Source of the DNA: Kibdelosporangium philippinense
GTDB taxonomy: Bacteria; Actinomycetota; Actinomycetes; Mycobacteriales; Pseudonocardiaceae
Direction: 5' to 3'
Assembly: GCF_021390435.2 (NCBI RefSeq)
Contig: NZ_JAJVCN010000004.1
Location: 124,001-188,000, forward strand
Length of the DNA: 64,000 bases
Both the position numbers and the translations under genes were made by a program. Under the pieces are notes generated by a model that was not told the origin of the DNA, made no database searches, and worked only from the letters and a program-made list of their open reading frames with translations. Positions 34,366 to 42,784 of the stretch are shown here, piece after piece. Each line of letters starts with the position of its first letter. The stretch's first letter is position 1.

Positions 34366-35541
34366 GTGACGACTTCGCCGATAGCGGGGGCGCGGCCCGA
34401 CGAGGTACGCAGGCACAACAGGACAGCACTGTTGCGACGTCTGCACATCGACGGGCCGTGCACCCGTGCGGCGCTCACCACGGAACTAGGACTCAACCGC
34501 AGCACAATCAAAGCGCTGGTGGACGGCCTTGCCGAAGCTGGCGTGGTGGAAGAGCGAGTGCCGCTGCAACGCAGCGGCGCTGGCCGTCCATCGCTACTCG
34601 TACTGCCCCAACCCCACGCGGCCGTCGTACTCGCGATCGACATACGCGTCGAGGGTGTCGCCATAGCCCTGGTTGGCCTCGGCGGGCAGATCCTCGGCCG
34701 TAACAGCTGGAACCTCTATGGGCGTGCCAGCCAGCCGGACGAGGTCGTCGCACACATCGTGGATTCGACGCGTTGGCTCGTTGGTGAGCTGTCTGTCGAG
34801 ACGGCCGCGGTTGGCGTGTCTGTGCCTGGTGTGGTCCGTGGCTCTGACGGGCTCGTGCACGAGGCGCCCAACTTGCACTGGACCGACATCCCGTTAGGGG
34901 AATGGCTCTCTACGGGCTTGAACATGCCCGTACGCCTCGGCAACGACGCGGAGCTTGGTGCCTTGGCCGAGCACGTCCGCGGAGCCGCCCGTGGCGCGTC
35001 TGACGCGGTATACGTGTCGGCTGACGTCGGCGTTGGCGGTGGCGTGATCTCCAACGGCGCACCGATGCGCGGAACAAGCGGGTACTTCGGCGAAATCGGG
35101 CACATGGTGATCAAGCCCGGCGGCCGCCCCTGCTACTGCGGGAGCCACGGCTGCTGGGAGACCGAGATCGGCGAGGCCGCGATGTGCCGCGCGCTGGATC
35201 TGCCCGAAGGCTCGCCGCGTGGCGCGATCGTGGCGGCGTTGAAGGAGCTGTCCGCGCACTCGTCCTTGGCCCGCGAGCAGCTCGCGGAGTTGGTCGACTG
35301 GCTGGCTCTCGGCCTGGTCAACGTGGTCAACATGCTCGGTCCGGAACTGGTCGTGCTCGGGGACCTGTTCACGTCCCTGCCCGCGGCCCTGATCGCGGAC
35401 GTTGGACGTGAAGTCCGGACGAGGAGCCTGGTCAGCCGGGCAACCGGGGGAACGCGGATCGTGCCATCGGTGCTCGGCGGTGACGCCAAGCTGATCGGTG
35501 CGGCCGAACTGGCCTTCGAACCGGTCCTCGGCACGATGTAA
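34366..35541 (+). CDS. ROK-family transcriptional regulator
   Basis: 391 residues: N-terminal winged helix (RRHNRTALLRRLHIDGPCTRAA... LNRSTIKALVDGL) and C-terminal ROK sugar-binding domain with the zinc motif CYCGSHGCWE and the sugar loop GYFGEIGHMVIKPGG. GTG start 5 nt after the permease stop, so in the operon. By analogy with XylR/NagC it represses the ABC operon in the absence of sugar; the palindrome at 30857-30875 is the likely target. Confidence 0.92.
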   Translation: MTTSPIAGARPDEVRRHNRTALLRRLHIDGPCTRAALTTELGLNRSTIKALVDGLAEAGVVEERVPLQRSGAGRPSLLVLPQPHAAVVLAIDIRVEGVAIALVGLGGQILGRNSWNLYGRASQPDEVVAHIVDSTRWLVGELSVETAAVGVSVPGVVRGSDGLVHEAPNLHWTDIPLGEWLSTGLNMPVRLGNDAELGALAEHVRGAARGASDAVYVSADVGVGGGVISNGAPMRGTSGYFGEIGHMVIKPGGRPCYCGSHGCWETEIGEAAMCRALDLPEGSPRGAIVAALKELSAHSSLAREQLAELVDWLALGLVNVVNMLGPELVVLGDLFTSLPAALIADVGREVRTRSLVSRATGGTRIVPSVLGGDAKLIGAAELAFEPVLGTM

Positions 35542-35546
35542 CCGCC

Positions 35547-35612
35547 GTGTCCACCGTTCCGGAACACTGTGTCCACCGTTCCGGAACACCGTGTTGACCG
35601 TTGCGTGCGCTG
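35547..35612. repeat. 22-bp tandem repeats, two exact-like copies plus a degenerate third
   Basis: Units 35547-35568 and 35569-35590 differ only in the last base and contain the palindrome GTTCCGGAAC; a third, degenerate unit begins at 35591. Located 5 nt after the ROK gene stop. Confidence 0.7.
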
Positions 35613-35647
35613 TCCAGGCGGTGCGAATCCTCCCTTGGACAGCAGCA

Positions 35648-35681
35648 GGGGCGGGGACCGACGCTCTTCAGTCCCCGCCCC
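35648..35681. terminator. Bidirectional terminator between ROK regulator and small zinc protein
   Basis: Arms GGGGCGGGGAC (35648-35658) and GTCCCCGCCCC (35671-35681), 12-nt loop. Ends the rightward sugar operon and the leftward small gene. Confidence 0.75.
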
Positions 35682-35718
35682 GCACTACGTCTTGGCTGTG
35701 ATCCGGTGGATCGTGGTC

Positions 35719-35898
35719 TCAGCCCTTCTGCAGCTCTGCCTCCAACTCCTTCAGGCGCGCCTCGTGCTCACGCGCGTGGTGACCGCAGAACAGCAGTTCT
35801 CCTCCTGAGGGCAGGATCGCCCGAACCTGCGCGGCTGCCCCGCAGCGGTCGCAGCGATCGGCGGCTGTCAGTTCGGGGCGGGTGAGCGTGGTGTTCAT
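35719..35898 (-). CDS. Small zinc-binding protein, DUF7455-like
   Basis: 59 residues. Found by reading the minus strand: ATG at 35898 preceded by GGAGGGAG at ideal distance, stop TGA at 35719. Sequence features: LTAADRCDRCGAAAQVRA (CxxC), LLFCGHHAREHE (Cys-x-x-His/His), then a helical charged tail. This treble-clef-like Cys4/His layout is typical of the small proteins beside the principal sigma gene in actinobacteria. Function unknown; zinc binding is inferred from the Cys/His spacing. Confidence 0.85.
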   Translation of the reverse strand: MNTTLTRPELTAADRCDRCGAAAQVRAILPSGGELLFCGHHAREHEARLKELEAELQKG

Positions 35899-36411
35899 GG
35901 TAAATCTCCCTCCGTCCCGGCACCGTGGTCGGTGCCCTCGTCAGGCTGCGACCACTGGGTCTCCGCCGAGTCGAGTTGCCTGGCGGATACCCGATGTTCG
36001 CTACCTCTACTCTTGCAGACGTTTTGGCGATCGTCAGTGTTCCCGCGCCCGAGAGAGACAGCCGTAACAATTGGTTCGCCCAGTTGCCGTAGTGGCCGTC
36101 CCGATATTCAAGATCTTGTGGTGTGCGGGCCGACTGGCGTGGTACAAGCAGGCGTTTCAGCGCAGGGGCGGGCCTTCGCCCAGCTCAGCTCGAAGATGGC
36201 CGGACGGGTTCCCGGCGGGCCGACACGTTCGTGTCAACTTTCACGCTCGGTGAGGGCACGGGTGTGATGAACGTCGCTTTTTCGAGGGAAACGTATGCGT
36301 GTGGTGCCCCGGCGGGCTCACCCTCCGAATACGAGAGCCCGCCGGGACGCCATGACTAGTGGTCACGATCGGAAGTCTGTCGGGGGTCTCGACGGCCCAG
36401 CTTCCCGCTAG
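35899..36411. other. Gene-poor region left of the insertion sequence
   Basis: No convincing gene in about 510 bp. Contains a hairpin at 36309-36345 and presumably the promoter of the small zinc protein gene, then the target site CTAG of the IS element. Confidence 0.5.
36309..36345. terminator. 11-bp hairpin
   Basis: CCGGCGGGCTC (36309-36319) and GAGCCCGCCGG (36335-36345). Terminator-like, but no gene is recognised ending here, which may point to a lost gene. Confidence 0.55.
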
Positions 36412-38207
36412 GAGGCCGCTGAATTAGGGTGGTTTGCGGGTTGGTTGTCACCGAGTGATGGCAGGCGAGGACCTGGGCCTTGCTGATTCATGGGTGATGC
36501 TGGGCGTTCAGGGAGCCCAGGGCGGTTGCTCGACGAGGTTCACAATCCCCAAGACTGGGGGTTGGGCCGTGGTTTCCCTCAGGTAGCCAGGGTCCAAGCG
36601 CCCGCCGCATGGGTCAGGCCGCGACCGATGAGGTTGCGGAGGTTCAAGGCTGCGGTGCGGCGTTTGAGCCAGGCGTTGTTCTTGCCGGTGCCTAGATATC
36701 GGAGTTTGAGACGTCGGCCACCGCGGCTGGCGATCTGGGAGATGACCCGTTCCACGTTGGGGCGGAACGTCCTGTAGCTCTCGCGCAGTTCGGGCTTGTC
36801 CGCCCAGTCGCGTCGGGCTTGGCGCAGCAGGTCATCTCGTGGGTGCAGAACGATTTTACGGCCGGTCTTGGACGTGGTGCACTGTGCACGCAGTGAGCAG
36901 GCACGACAGAGAGCGCCAAAGGTGGCGACCCGGGTCCGGCTGATCGGGCGGGTGATGTCGTTGGGGCAGGTGACCGTGCCCGCTTGCTCGTCCACGGTGA
37001 AGTCGTCCACGGTGAATCCGCCCTCGACCGGAGCCCGCAGCGGCTTGGGCTTGATCACCGCCTCATGCCCGGCATCGTCGATCCCACCGCGTAGATCCCC
37101 TGTGCCATAGGCGGAATCGCCGTACCACGCGCGCTTGCCGTCCTCGGCGTCGAGGAACTCCTCGGCCACAGCGGGGTCGGAGTTCTCCGTGCCGGCGGCC
37201 GTGGTCACCTTCTCGTCGGTGACGATCCCGGTCTCGGGCTCGGCCGCCACGTGCGCCCGATACCCGTCCCGCCGGTTCTCCGGGGACTTGCGGGTATGCC
37301 GCGCATCCGGATCCACTGTGGACACCACCCGGTCCGGGGCGACCTTGCGGGCGATCCGCCACCGCCCATCAGTGCCGTCACTGCCCTCGGCGGGCTCGAC
37401 ATCCTGACCGGCGACCAACGCCAGCAACGCCAACGCGAACTCCGCGTCGCCTTCCAGTTCGGTATCGGCCAGCGCCGCCACCAGCGCGTTCGCATCGTTG
37501 ACCAGCGCGGAGACCAGCGCGTCCCTGGCGGCCGGGTCGTCCCAGTCGATCCTCGGCTTGTCCGGCCGACTGTAGTCATGGCCGGTACACACCTTCGCGA
37601 TCTGCCCCGCCGCGCCGGGCACCTGCCGATCCACCCGCCGGATCGCCGAGATCAGCTGGGTGATGGTGTCCTGGGTGGCGACCGCGTCGGCCAGGATCGT
37701 GGAATCCACCGCCCGCTTGCGGCGGCCACGCAGGATCCCGGTCTCCTCGACGACCGTGCGCACCGCGTCGTTGATCCGATGCGGCCGCCCCGAGGTGGCC
37801 AGTCGTTTGCGCCAGTACACCAGCGTCGAGGGGTCGAATCCCTTGTCGTCCAATGCCATCCCGGTCGCGACCTTCCACCGCAGGTCACACCGGGCCGCCT
37901 CAGCGGTCTCCCGATCCGAGAGATCATGCAGGGTCTGCAACACCAGGATGGAGGCCATCACCGACGCCGGGATCGAGGGCCGTCCCTTGCCCGAGGGGAA
38001 CAGATCCTCGAACTCTCCATCGGGGAACAGATTCCGGCGATGCCCGGCCAGGAACGCGAACATGCTCCCCGCCGGGACCAGATGACCGACCAGCGCCTCC
38101 GCGTCCAGCAGCTCCCGATCACCACGCTCCACACCCTGCATGAAACGATTCTCCCAGCTCAAACCCACATCCTGGGGCGACACGCCGATTATTCAGCGGC
38201 CTCCTAG
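36408..38207. mobile_element. IS1182-family insertion sequence, complete
   Basis: Element 36412-38203 (1792 bp) with terminal inverted repeats GAGGCCGCTGAAT on both ends, flanked by CTAG at 36408-36411 and 38204-38207 that look like a 4-bp target duplication. One intact transposase. Matching ends and open frame suggest a recent arrival. Confidence 0.88.
36579..38183 (-). CDS. IS1182-family transposase
   Basis: 534 residues; DDE transposase of the IS4-like/IS1182 group. N-terminal DUF772 region (PSIPASVMASILVLQTLHDLSDRETAE with cut), central Asp in AVDSTILADA, YGDSAYGTGD with the second Asp, and a C-terminal Cys cluster (CRACSLRAQC) followed by the YRxxR/E region FRPNVERVISQIASRGG. Intact, so possibly active. 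The start at 38183 lies inside the right inverted-repeat region; an ATG at 38142 (MQGVERGD) is also possible. Confidence 0.93.
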   Translation of the reverse strand: MSPQDVGLSWENRFMQGVERGDRELLDAEALVGHLVPAGSMFAFLAGHRRNLFPDGEFEDLFPSGKGRPSIPASVMASILVLQTLHDLSDRETAEAARCDLRWKVATGMALDDKGFDPSTLVYWRKRLATSGRPHRINDAVRTVVEETGILRGRRKRAVDSTILADAVATQDTITQLISAIRRVDRQVPGAAGQIAKVCTGHDYSRPDKPRIDWDDPAARDALVSALVNDANALVAALADTELEGDAEFALALLALVAGQDVEPAEGSDGTDGRWRIARKVAPDRVVSTVDPDARHTRKSPENRRDGYRAHVAAEPETGIVTDEKVTTAAGTENSDPAVAEEFLDAEDGKRAWYGDSAYGTGDLRGGIDDAGHEAVIKPKPLRAPVEGGFTVDDFTVDEQAGTVTCPNDITRPISRTRVATFGALCRACSLRAQCTTSKTGRKIVLHPRDDLLRQARRDWADKPELRESYRTFRPNVERVISQIASRGGRRLKLRYLGTGKNNAWLKRRTAALNLRNLIGRGLTHAAGAWTLAT

Positions 38208-38229
38208 CCAGATTTTCCTCTGGGCAGCA

Positions 38230-38276
38230 CCGGGCGAAGGCGCCGGTACAACACCGGTACCGGCCCCTTCGCCCGG
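38230..38276 (-). terminator. Long hairpin, terminator of the FKBP gene
   Basis: Arms CCGGGCGAAGG (38230-38240) and CCTTCGCCCGG (38266-38276) with further inner pairing around ACCGGT. Located 60 nt beyond the leftward FKBP stop and outside the IS element. Confidence 0.7.
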
Positions 38277-38335
38277 CTCACTCAGCGAAAACCTGGATCC
38301 GCCGAATACCCCCAACGAACTCCCGATCGCAACCA

Positions 38336-38707
38336 CTAGCTCACGCCGAGCAGATCGACCACGAAGATCAAGGTCTCGTTCGGCTTGATGGCGGCACCAG
38401 CGCCGCGAGCGCCGTAACCGAGGTGCGGCGGGATGGTCAGCTTGCGACGGCCGCCGACCTTCATGCCAGCCACGCCACGGTCCCAGCCCTGGATGACCCG
38501 GCCAGCGCCGAGCGGGAAGTCGAACGTGTCGCCACGGTCCCACGACGCGTCGAACTGCTTGCCCGTCGAGTGCGAGACGCCGACGTAGTGCACCGTCACC
38601 ATCTGGCCAGCCGTGGCCTCGGGGCCGTCGCCGACGGTGATGTCCTCGATCTCCAGGTCAGCTGGCGGGTTTCCGGTGATCGGGCCGATCTCAGGCTTCG
38701 TCGCCAC
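38336..38707 (-). CDS. FKBP-type peptidyl-prolyl cis-trans isomerase
   Basis: 123 residues, one cytoplasmic FKBP domain without signal peptide: VTVHYVGVSHSTGKQFDASW, DFPLGAGRVIQGWDRGVAGM, RRKLTIPPHLGYG, and the final ETLIFVVDLLGV strand. Assists folding by proline isomerisation. Confidence 0.94.
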   Translation of the reverse strand: MATKPEIGPITGNPPADLEIEDITVGDGPEATAGQMVTVHYVGVSHSTGKQFDASWDRGDTFDFPLGAGRVIQGWDRGVAGMKVGGRRKLTIPPHLGYGARGAGAAIKPNETLIFVVDLLGVS

Positions 38708-38793
38708 GAGGTGTCCTCCATAAAGCGATGCTCTGCAAGTACCAGGACAACGTACTCAAGTGCCCAGGTCAGCGCCGAACAGGGCCAATGAGA

Positions 38794-38819
38794 AAGCCCC
38801 CGGCCACGACCGGGGGCTT
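38794..38819 (-). terminator. Rho-independent terminator of sigA
   Basis: AAGCCCCCGG/CCGGGGGCTT 10-bp stem with 6-nt loop, followed on the minus strand by TTTCTCATT. 18 nt past the sigA stop. Confidence 0.88.
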
Positions 38820-38836
38820 CTCCTACAACGATTCGA

Positions 38837-40222
38837 TCACTCGAGGTAGTCGCGCAGGACCTGCGAGCGCGACGGGTGACGCAGCTTCGACATCGTCTTC
38901 GACTCGATCTGACGGATGCGTTCCCGCGTCACGCCGTAGACCTGGCCGATCTCGTCCAACGTGCGCGGCTGACCGTCGGTCAGGCCGAACCGCAGCCGGA
39001 CCACGCCTGCCTCACGCTCGGACAGCGTCGCCAGCACCGACTGCAGTTGGTCCTGCAGCAGCGTGAACGACACCGCGTCGACCGCGACCACGGCCTCGGA
39101 GTCCTCGATGAAGTCGCCGAGCTGGCTGTCGCCTTCGTCGCCGATGGTCTGGTCGAGCGAAATGGGCTCCCTGGCGTACTGCTGGATCTCCAGCACCTTC
39201 TCCGGGGTGATGTCCATTTCCTTCGCCAGCTCTTCCGGCGTCGGCTCGCGGCCGAGGTCCTGCAGCAGCTCACGCTGGATCCGGCCGAGTTTGTTGATCA
39301 CTTCGACCATGTGCACCGGGATACGGATGGTGCGCGCCTGGTCGGCCATGGCACGGGTGATCGCCTGCCTGATCCACCAGGTGGCGTACGTGGAGAACTT
39401 GTAGCCCTTGGTGTAGTCGAACTTCTCGACAGCGCGGATCAGACCCAGGTTTCCTTCCTGGATCAGGTCGAGGAACGCCATCCCACGGCCGGTGTAGCGC
39501 TTGGCCAGCGAGACCACGAGCCGGAGGTTGGCCTCGAGCAGGTGGTTCTTGGCGCGCTCGCCGTCCCGCACGATCCAGCGCAGGTCGCGCCGCATCTGCG
39601 GGGTTAGCTTCTCGCTCTCCTCCTCGGCCTTGCGCACCCGCTCGGCCGCGTAGAGGCCGGCCTCGATCCGCTTGGCGAGTTCGACCTCCTCCTCGGCGTT
39701 GAGCAGGGCGACCTTGCCGATCTGCTTGAGGTAGGCACGCACCGAGTCGGCCGAAGCGGTGAGCTCGGCGTCCTTGCGGGCCTGACGGAGGGCTTCGGAC
39801 TCTTCTTCGTCCCAGACGAAGTCGCCGCCGCCCTCCTTGGCGTCCTTGGGAAGCTTCTCGTCTTCCTCTTCCGGCTCTTCCTCGACCACCGGCTCGTCGA
39901 CGAGCTCGGCGTCGTCGGCCTCGAGGTCCTCGAGGTCCTCGAGCTGGACGTCCTCAAGCTCGCCTGGCTCGTCGGGCTCGCCGTCGGCCTTCTTGGCCGT
40001 GGCCGGGCCTGCCTTGGCCGCTGGCGCCTTGGCCGCGGTCTTCTTGGCAGCAGCGCGAGGTTTGGCTGCGGCGGGCTTGCGTCCCGCCGACGACTTCGCC
40101 TTCGCGCCCGCCGTCGCGGGCTCTTCGGCGTCGGTCTTGCCGGCAACCGAAGCGGTCTTGGTCGTCTTCGCCGCGCTCTCGGTGCTCGGGGAGCGTCGGG
40201 TTGCGGTCTCTGCGGCTGCCAC
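38837..40222 (-). CDS. sigA: Principal RNA polymerase sigma factor (SigA/HrdB)
   Basis: 461 residues. N-terminal 110 residues are Ala/Lys/Pro-rich then strongly acidic (region 1.1-like), followed by region 1.2 DSVRAYLKQIGKVALLNAEEE, region 2 (LIQEGNLGLIRAVEKFDYTK, FSTYATWWIRQAI), region 3, and region 4 with the LDEIGQVYGVTRERIRQIE helix-turn-helix. The essential housekeeping sigma factor. GTG start at 40222. Neighbours ppgK, inositol monophosphatase and cei match the mycobacterial order. Confidence 0.96.
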   Translation of the reverse strand: MAAAETATRRSPSTESAAKTTKTASVAGKTDAEEPATAGAKAKSSAGRKPAAAKPRAAAKKTAAKAPAAKAGPATAKKADGEPDEPGELEDVQLEDLEDLEADDAELVDEPVVEEEPEEEDEKLPKDAKEGGGDFVWDEEESEALRQARKDAELTASADSVRAYLKQIGKVALLNAEEEVELAKRIEAGLYAAERVRKAEEESEKLTPQMRRDLRWIVRDGERAKNHLLEANLRLVVSLAKRYTGRGMAFLDLIQEGNLGLIRAVEKFDYTKGYKFSTYATWWIRQAITRAMADQARTIRIPVHMVEVINKLGRIQRELLQDLGREPTPEELAKEMDITPEKVLEIQQYAREPISLDQTIGDEGDSQLGDFIEDSEAVVAVDAVSFTLLQDQLQSVLATLSEREAGVVRLRFGLTDGQPRTLDEIGQVYGVTRERIRQIESKTMSKLRHPSRSQVLRDYLE

Positions 40223-40321
40223 GTACGCCCTTTCGAAACGGTCGACAACGGCAACACGGCGGGGGTCGAGTTGCCGGGAGTTCGGGGAGTGCCTCCGGGG
40301 CTTTGCCGAAGGCGCTGTTCC

Positions 40322-40327
40322 ATTGTA
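40322..40327 (-). promoter_or_regulatory. Possible -10 element of sigA
   Basis: TACAAT on the minus strand, a near-consensus -10 about 100 nt before the sigA start; a convincing -35 is not visible. Confidence 0.35.
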
Positions 40328-40398
40328 ACGACGCCCGGCGAGTGCGGTGACACAACAAGGGCGTCAAGGCAGTTCCTACGGGCGTGAATTACTCAGAA

Positions 40399-41160
40399 TC
40401 AGTGCTGGACGCCGATATCCGCCGCGACAGCGGCGCCGACAATCCCCGCGTCGTTGCGCAGTTCGGCGGCCACGACTTTGGTACGCACGTCCAACAAAGG
40501 CAGCCATTTGTCCGCCTTCTTGCTCACGCCGCCGCCAGCGATGATCAGGTCCGGCCAGACCAGGTCCTCCAGCCTGCGCAGATAGCGGGTCACGCGCTTG
40601 GACCACTCCTCCCACGAGAGGTCGTGTTCCTCCTTGACCGAGGCCGCCGCCTTGGTCTCGGCGTCGTGCCCGTCCACCTCCAGGTGGCCGAACTCGGTGT
40701 TCGGGATGAGCTCGCCGTCAAGGAAAACCGCACTGCCGATGCCCGTGCCGAAAGTCAGCAACACCACCACGCCACTGCGGTCGATATCTGATCCATAACG
40801 GATTTCGGCCATACCCGCCGCGTCGGCGTCGTTGAGAACCACGATCTCGTTCGGTTGCCTGCCGAGTCGCTCGGCGAACAACGCGTGCGCGTCGGTGCCT
40901 ATCCATTTCTTGCTGATGTTCGCGGCGGACAACGCCTTGCCCTGCTTGACCACAGTCGGCAGCGTGATCCCGACCGGTCCGTGCCAGTCGAACTGCTCGA
41001 CGGTCTTGGCGACCACATCGGCGACGGCATCCGGCGTCGAAGGTTGTGGGGTGCTCGTCCTGACCCGCTCGCCAACGAGCGTTCCGGCCTGAAGGTCGAC
41101 CACGCATCCCTTGATCCCGGAACCGCCTACGTCTACCCCGAAGCCGCGGGTGCCAGCCAT
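40399..41160 (-). CDS. ppgK: Polyphosphate glucokinase
   Basis: Phosphorylates glucose with polyphosphate or ATP. 253 residues from ATG 41160 (AAGGAAGGA upstream). ROK-type sugar kinase: GFGVDVGGSGIKG phosphate loop, VLNDADAAGMAE with catalytic Asp, LLTFGTGIGSAVF, and NTEFGHLEVDGHDAE, the last typical of PPGK rather than regulators. The longer frame to 41499 runs under the divergent phosphatase gene and is rejected. Confidence 0.93.
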   Translation of the reverse strand: MAGTRGFGVDVGGSGIKGCVVDLQAGTLVGERVRTSTPQPSTPDAVADVVAKTVEQFDWHGPVGITLPTVVKQGKALSAANISKKWIGTDAHALFAERLGRQPNEIVVLNDADAAGMAEIRYGSDIDRSGVVVLLTFGTGIGSAVFLDGELIPNTEFGHLEVDGHDAETKAAASVKEEHDLSWEEWSKRVTRYLRRLEDLVWPDLIIAGGGVSKKADKWLPLLDVRTKVVAAELRNDAGIVGAAVAADIGVQH

Positions 41161-41215
41161 CCCCGTGGTCCTTCCTTCTCGATTCAGTTCCCAGGTGATG
41201 GGGGGACGATAACCG

Positions 41216-42022
41216 ATGTGGTCGGATGTACCCATGGTCCATCTGCGGGACACTCTGCGCCAAGTCGCTGTCCGAGTGGCGCGTGAGGCGGCCGAGTTGG
41301 TCGAGACGACGCGACGCTCCGCTGTGCGGGACGTCGCGACGAAATCCAGTGCCACCGATCCAGTCACCGCGGGCGACCGCGCGGCCGAGCGACTGATCCG
41401 CGAGCGACTCGCCGAGCTGCGACCAGGCGAATCAGTGCTCGGAGAGGAAGAAGGCGGCGCGACCGCGGCCGACGGGGTGCGCTGGGTCGTCGATCCCATC
41501 GACGGGACCGTGAACTACCTCTACGGCTTCCCGTGGTACTCCGTGTCGGTGGCAGCCCAGTTGGACGGCATTACGGCCGCAGGGGCCGTTGTAGAGCCCG
41601 CTAGCGGCCGTGTGTGGTCAGCGGCACGCGATGGCGGCGCGACGCTCGACGGCCAGCCGCTACGGGCCAGCACGGCCGAGGAACTGGAACTCACGCTGGT
41701 GGCCACAGGATTCGCCTACCGGCCCGAACGACGGGCCCGGCAGACTGAGGTGGTCCGGCACCTGCTGACGCGCGTACGGGACATCCGGCGGACCGGATCG
41801 GCCGCCCTTGACCTGTGCATGGTCGGCGCGGGCTGGGTGGACGCCTACTTCGAGGTCGGCCTCAACCCGTGGGACTGGGCCGCCGGGTCGCTCGTCGCCG
41901 AGGAAGCGGGCGCGATCGTGGAGTTGCCTGGCACGGGCGAATTGGGCGACGCCGTCTTCGCGGCCGCGCCAGGGATCGCGACCGGGCTCAAGGGCCTCTT
42001 GCTCGCAGCTGGAAGGTCGTGA
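41216..42022 (+). CDS. Inositol monophosphatase family protein (SuhB-like)
   Basis: 268 residues. Mg-dependent phosphatase fold: GEEEGG (metal Glu), WVVDPIDGTVNY (motif A) and NPWDWAAGSLVAEEAG (motif B). Start ATG 41216; ATG 41234 is an alternative. Could supply inositol for mycothiol or phosphatidylinositol. The stop codon lies inside the hairpin repeat at 42017-42060. Confidence 0.93.
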   Translation: MWSDVPMVHLRDTLRQVAVRVAREAAELVETTRRSAVRDVATKSSATDPVTAGDRAAERLIRERLAELRPGESVLGEEEGGATAADGVRWVVDPIDGTVNYLYGFPWYSVSVAAQLDGITAAGAVVEPASGRVWSAARDGGATLDGQPLRASTAEELELTLVATGFAYRPERRARQTEVVRHLLTRVRDIRRTGSAALDLCMVGAGWVDAYFEVGLNPWDWAAGSLVAEEAGAIVELPGTGELGDAVFAAAPGIATGLKGLLLAAGRS

Positions 42023-42060
42023 GTGTTTTAGCCGGTTAGAACCGGCGAAAACACTCACGA
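42017..42060. terminator. 44-nt hairpin terminator (repeat family member 3)
   Basis: Ends TCGTGAGTG...CACTCACGA and apex GGTT-AG-AACC; one mismatch in a 21-bp stem. Between the converging phosphatase and cei genes; the phosphatase stop TGA is within its first arm. Confidence 0.8.
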
Positions 42061-42067
42061 GGGTTGT

Positions 42068-42784
42068 TCAGCCGCAGGGTGCGCGGCGGATCGCGTCGAT
42101 CAAGGCCTGGTCGATCTGTGGGCCCGCGTTGGCCTCGACGGACTGCAGTCCACCGGACTGCGGCGGGTGCTGTGCGCCCCATTCGCTCAGCAGCCGCAGG
42201 ATCTGCCGGGTCTCCGGCCTGATCGCCAGCTCGTCGAACTTGCGGCCGATCACCATCTCGACCGAGGCGTCCTGCCGGTTGTCCTTGACCAGTTCGAGGC
42301 ACGGCTCCAGCAGGCTCAGCGTCCGTGCCGCGGCGGCTCCCTGCTGGCCGAACCGGATCTGGCCGCGGCAGGTCATGTCCTTGCTCGGGTACTGCGGGTC
42401 TTCGCTCGGCGTGCCGATCTGGGTGAAATTGAGCTGTTTGAGATTCTCGGTGACCTGTGCCGCCTCGCCACGCTGCGTGCTCGCGTTCAGCACTTTGACG
42501 GTGACCTGCTCGGGCGGTGCCGCCGAGGTCTGGTCAAGTCCGGTCTGATCGATGTGTTCCCCTGGTTGCGGCGGCGCTGGCGGAGCGGATTCGCCCGGCG
42601 CCGCGGTCGCCGGGAGCCCAGGATCGCACCGGACTCCCTGTACCTCCGGCTCCTTGTTCGCCACGTTGAGCCAGACGATGCCTGCCGTCAAACCCAGTAA
42701 CAACAGCATGATCAGCGCAGGAACAGGCCGCCGCTTGCGATATCTTGGGGCCTGCTCACCCCCGTTGAAGCTCCCCGCCGTCAC
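42068..42784 (-). CDS. cei: Envelope integrity protein Cei (LytR_C domain)
   Basis: 238 residues: short basic cytoplasmic start, one membrane helix (PALIMLLLLGLTAGIVWL, about 22-39), Pro-rich linker, LytR_C-type domain (VTVKVLNASTQRGEAAQV) and a C-terminal region with paired cysteines. In mycobacteria the homologue (Rv2700) is needed for envelope integrity. GTG start. Confidence 0.88.
   Translation of the reverse strand: MTAGSFNGGEQAPRYRKRRPVPALIMLLLLGLTAGIVWLNVANKEPEVQGVRCDPGLPATAAPGESAPPAPPQPGEHIDQTGLDQTSAAPPEQVTVKVLNASTQRGEAAQVTENLKQLNFTQIGTPSEDPQYPSKDMTCRGQIRFGQQGAAAARTLSLLEPCLELVKDNRQDASVEMVIGRKFDELAIRPETRQILRLLSEWGAQHPPQSGGLQSVEANAGPQIDQALIDAIRRAPCG

Noticed and set aside
36123..36359. 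78-codon plus-strand frame left of the IS element
   Set aside because: No ribosome site, Arg/Ser-rich composition, and it runs through a terminator-like hairpin.
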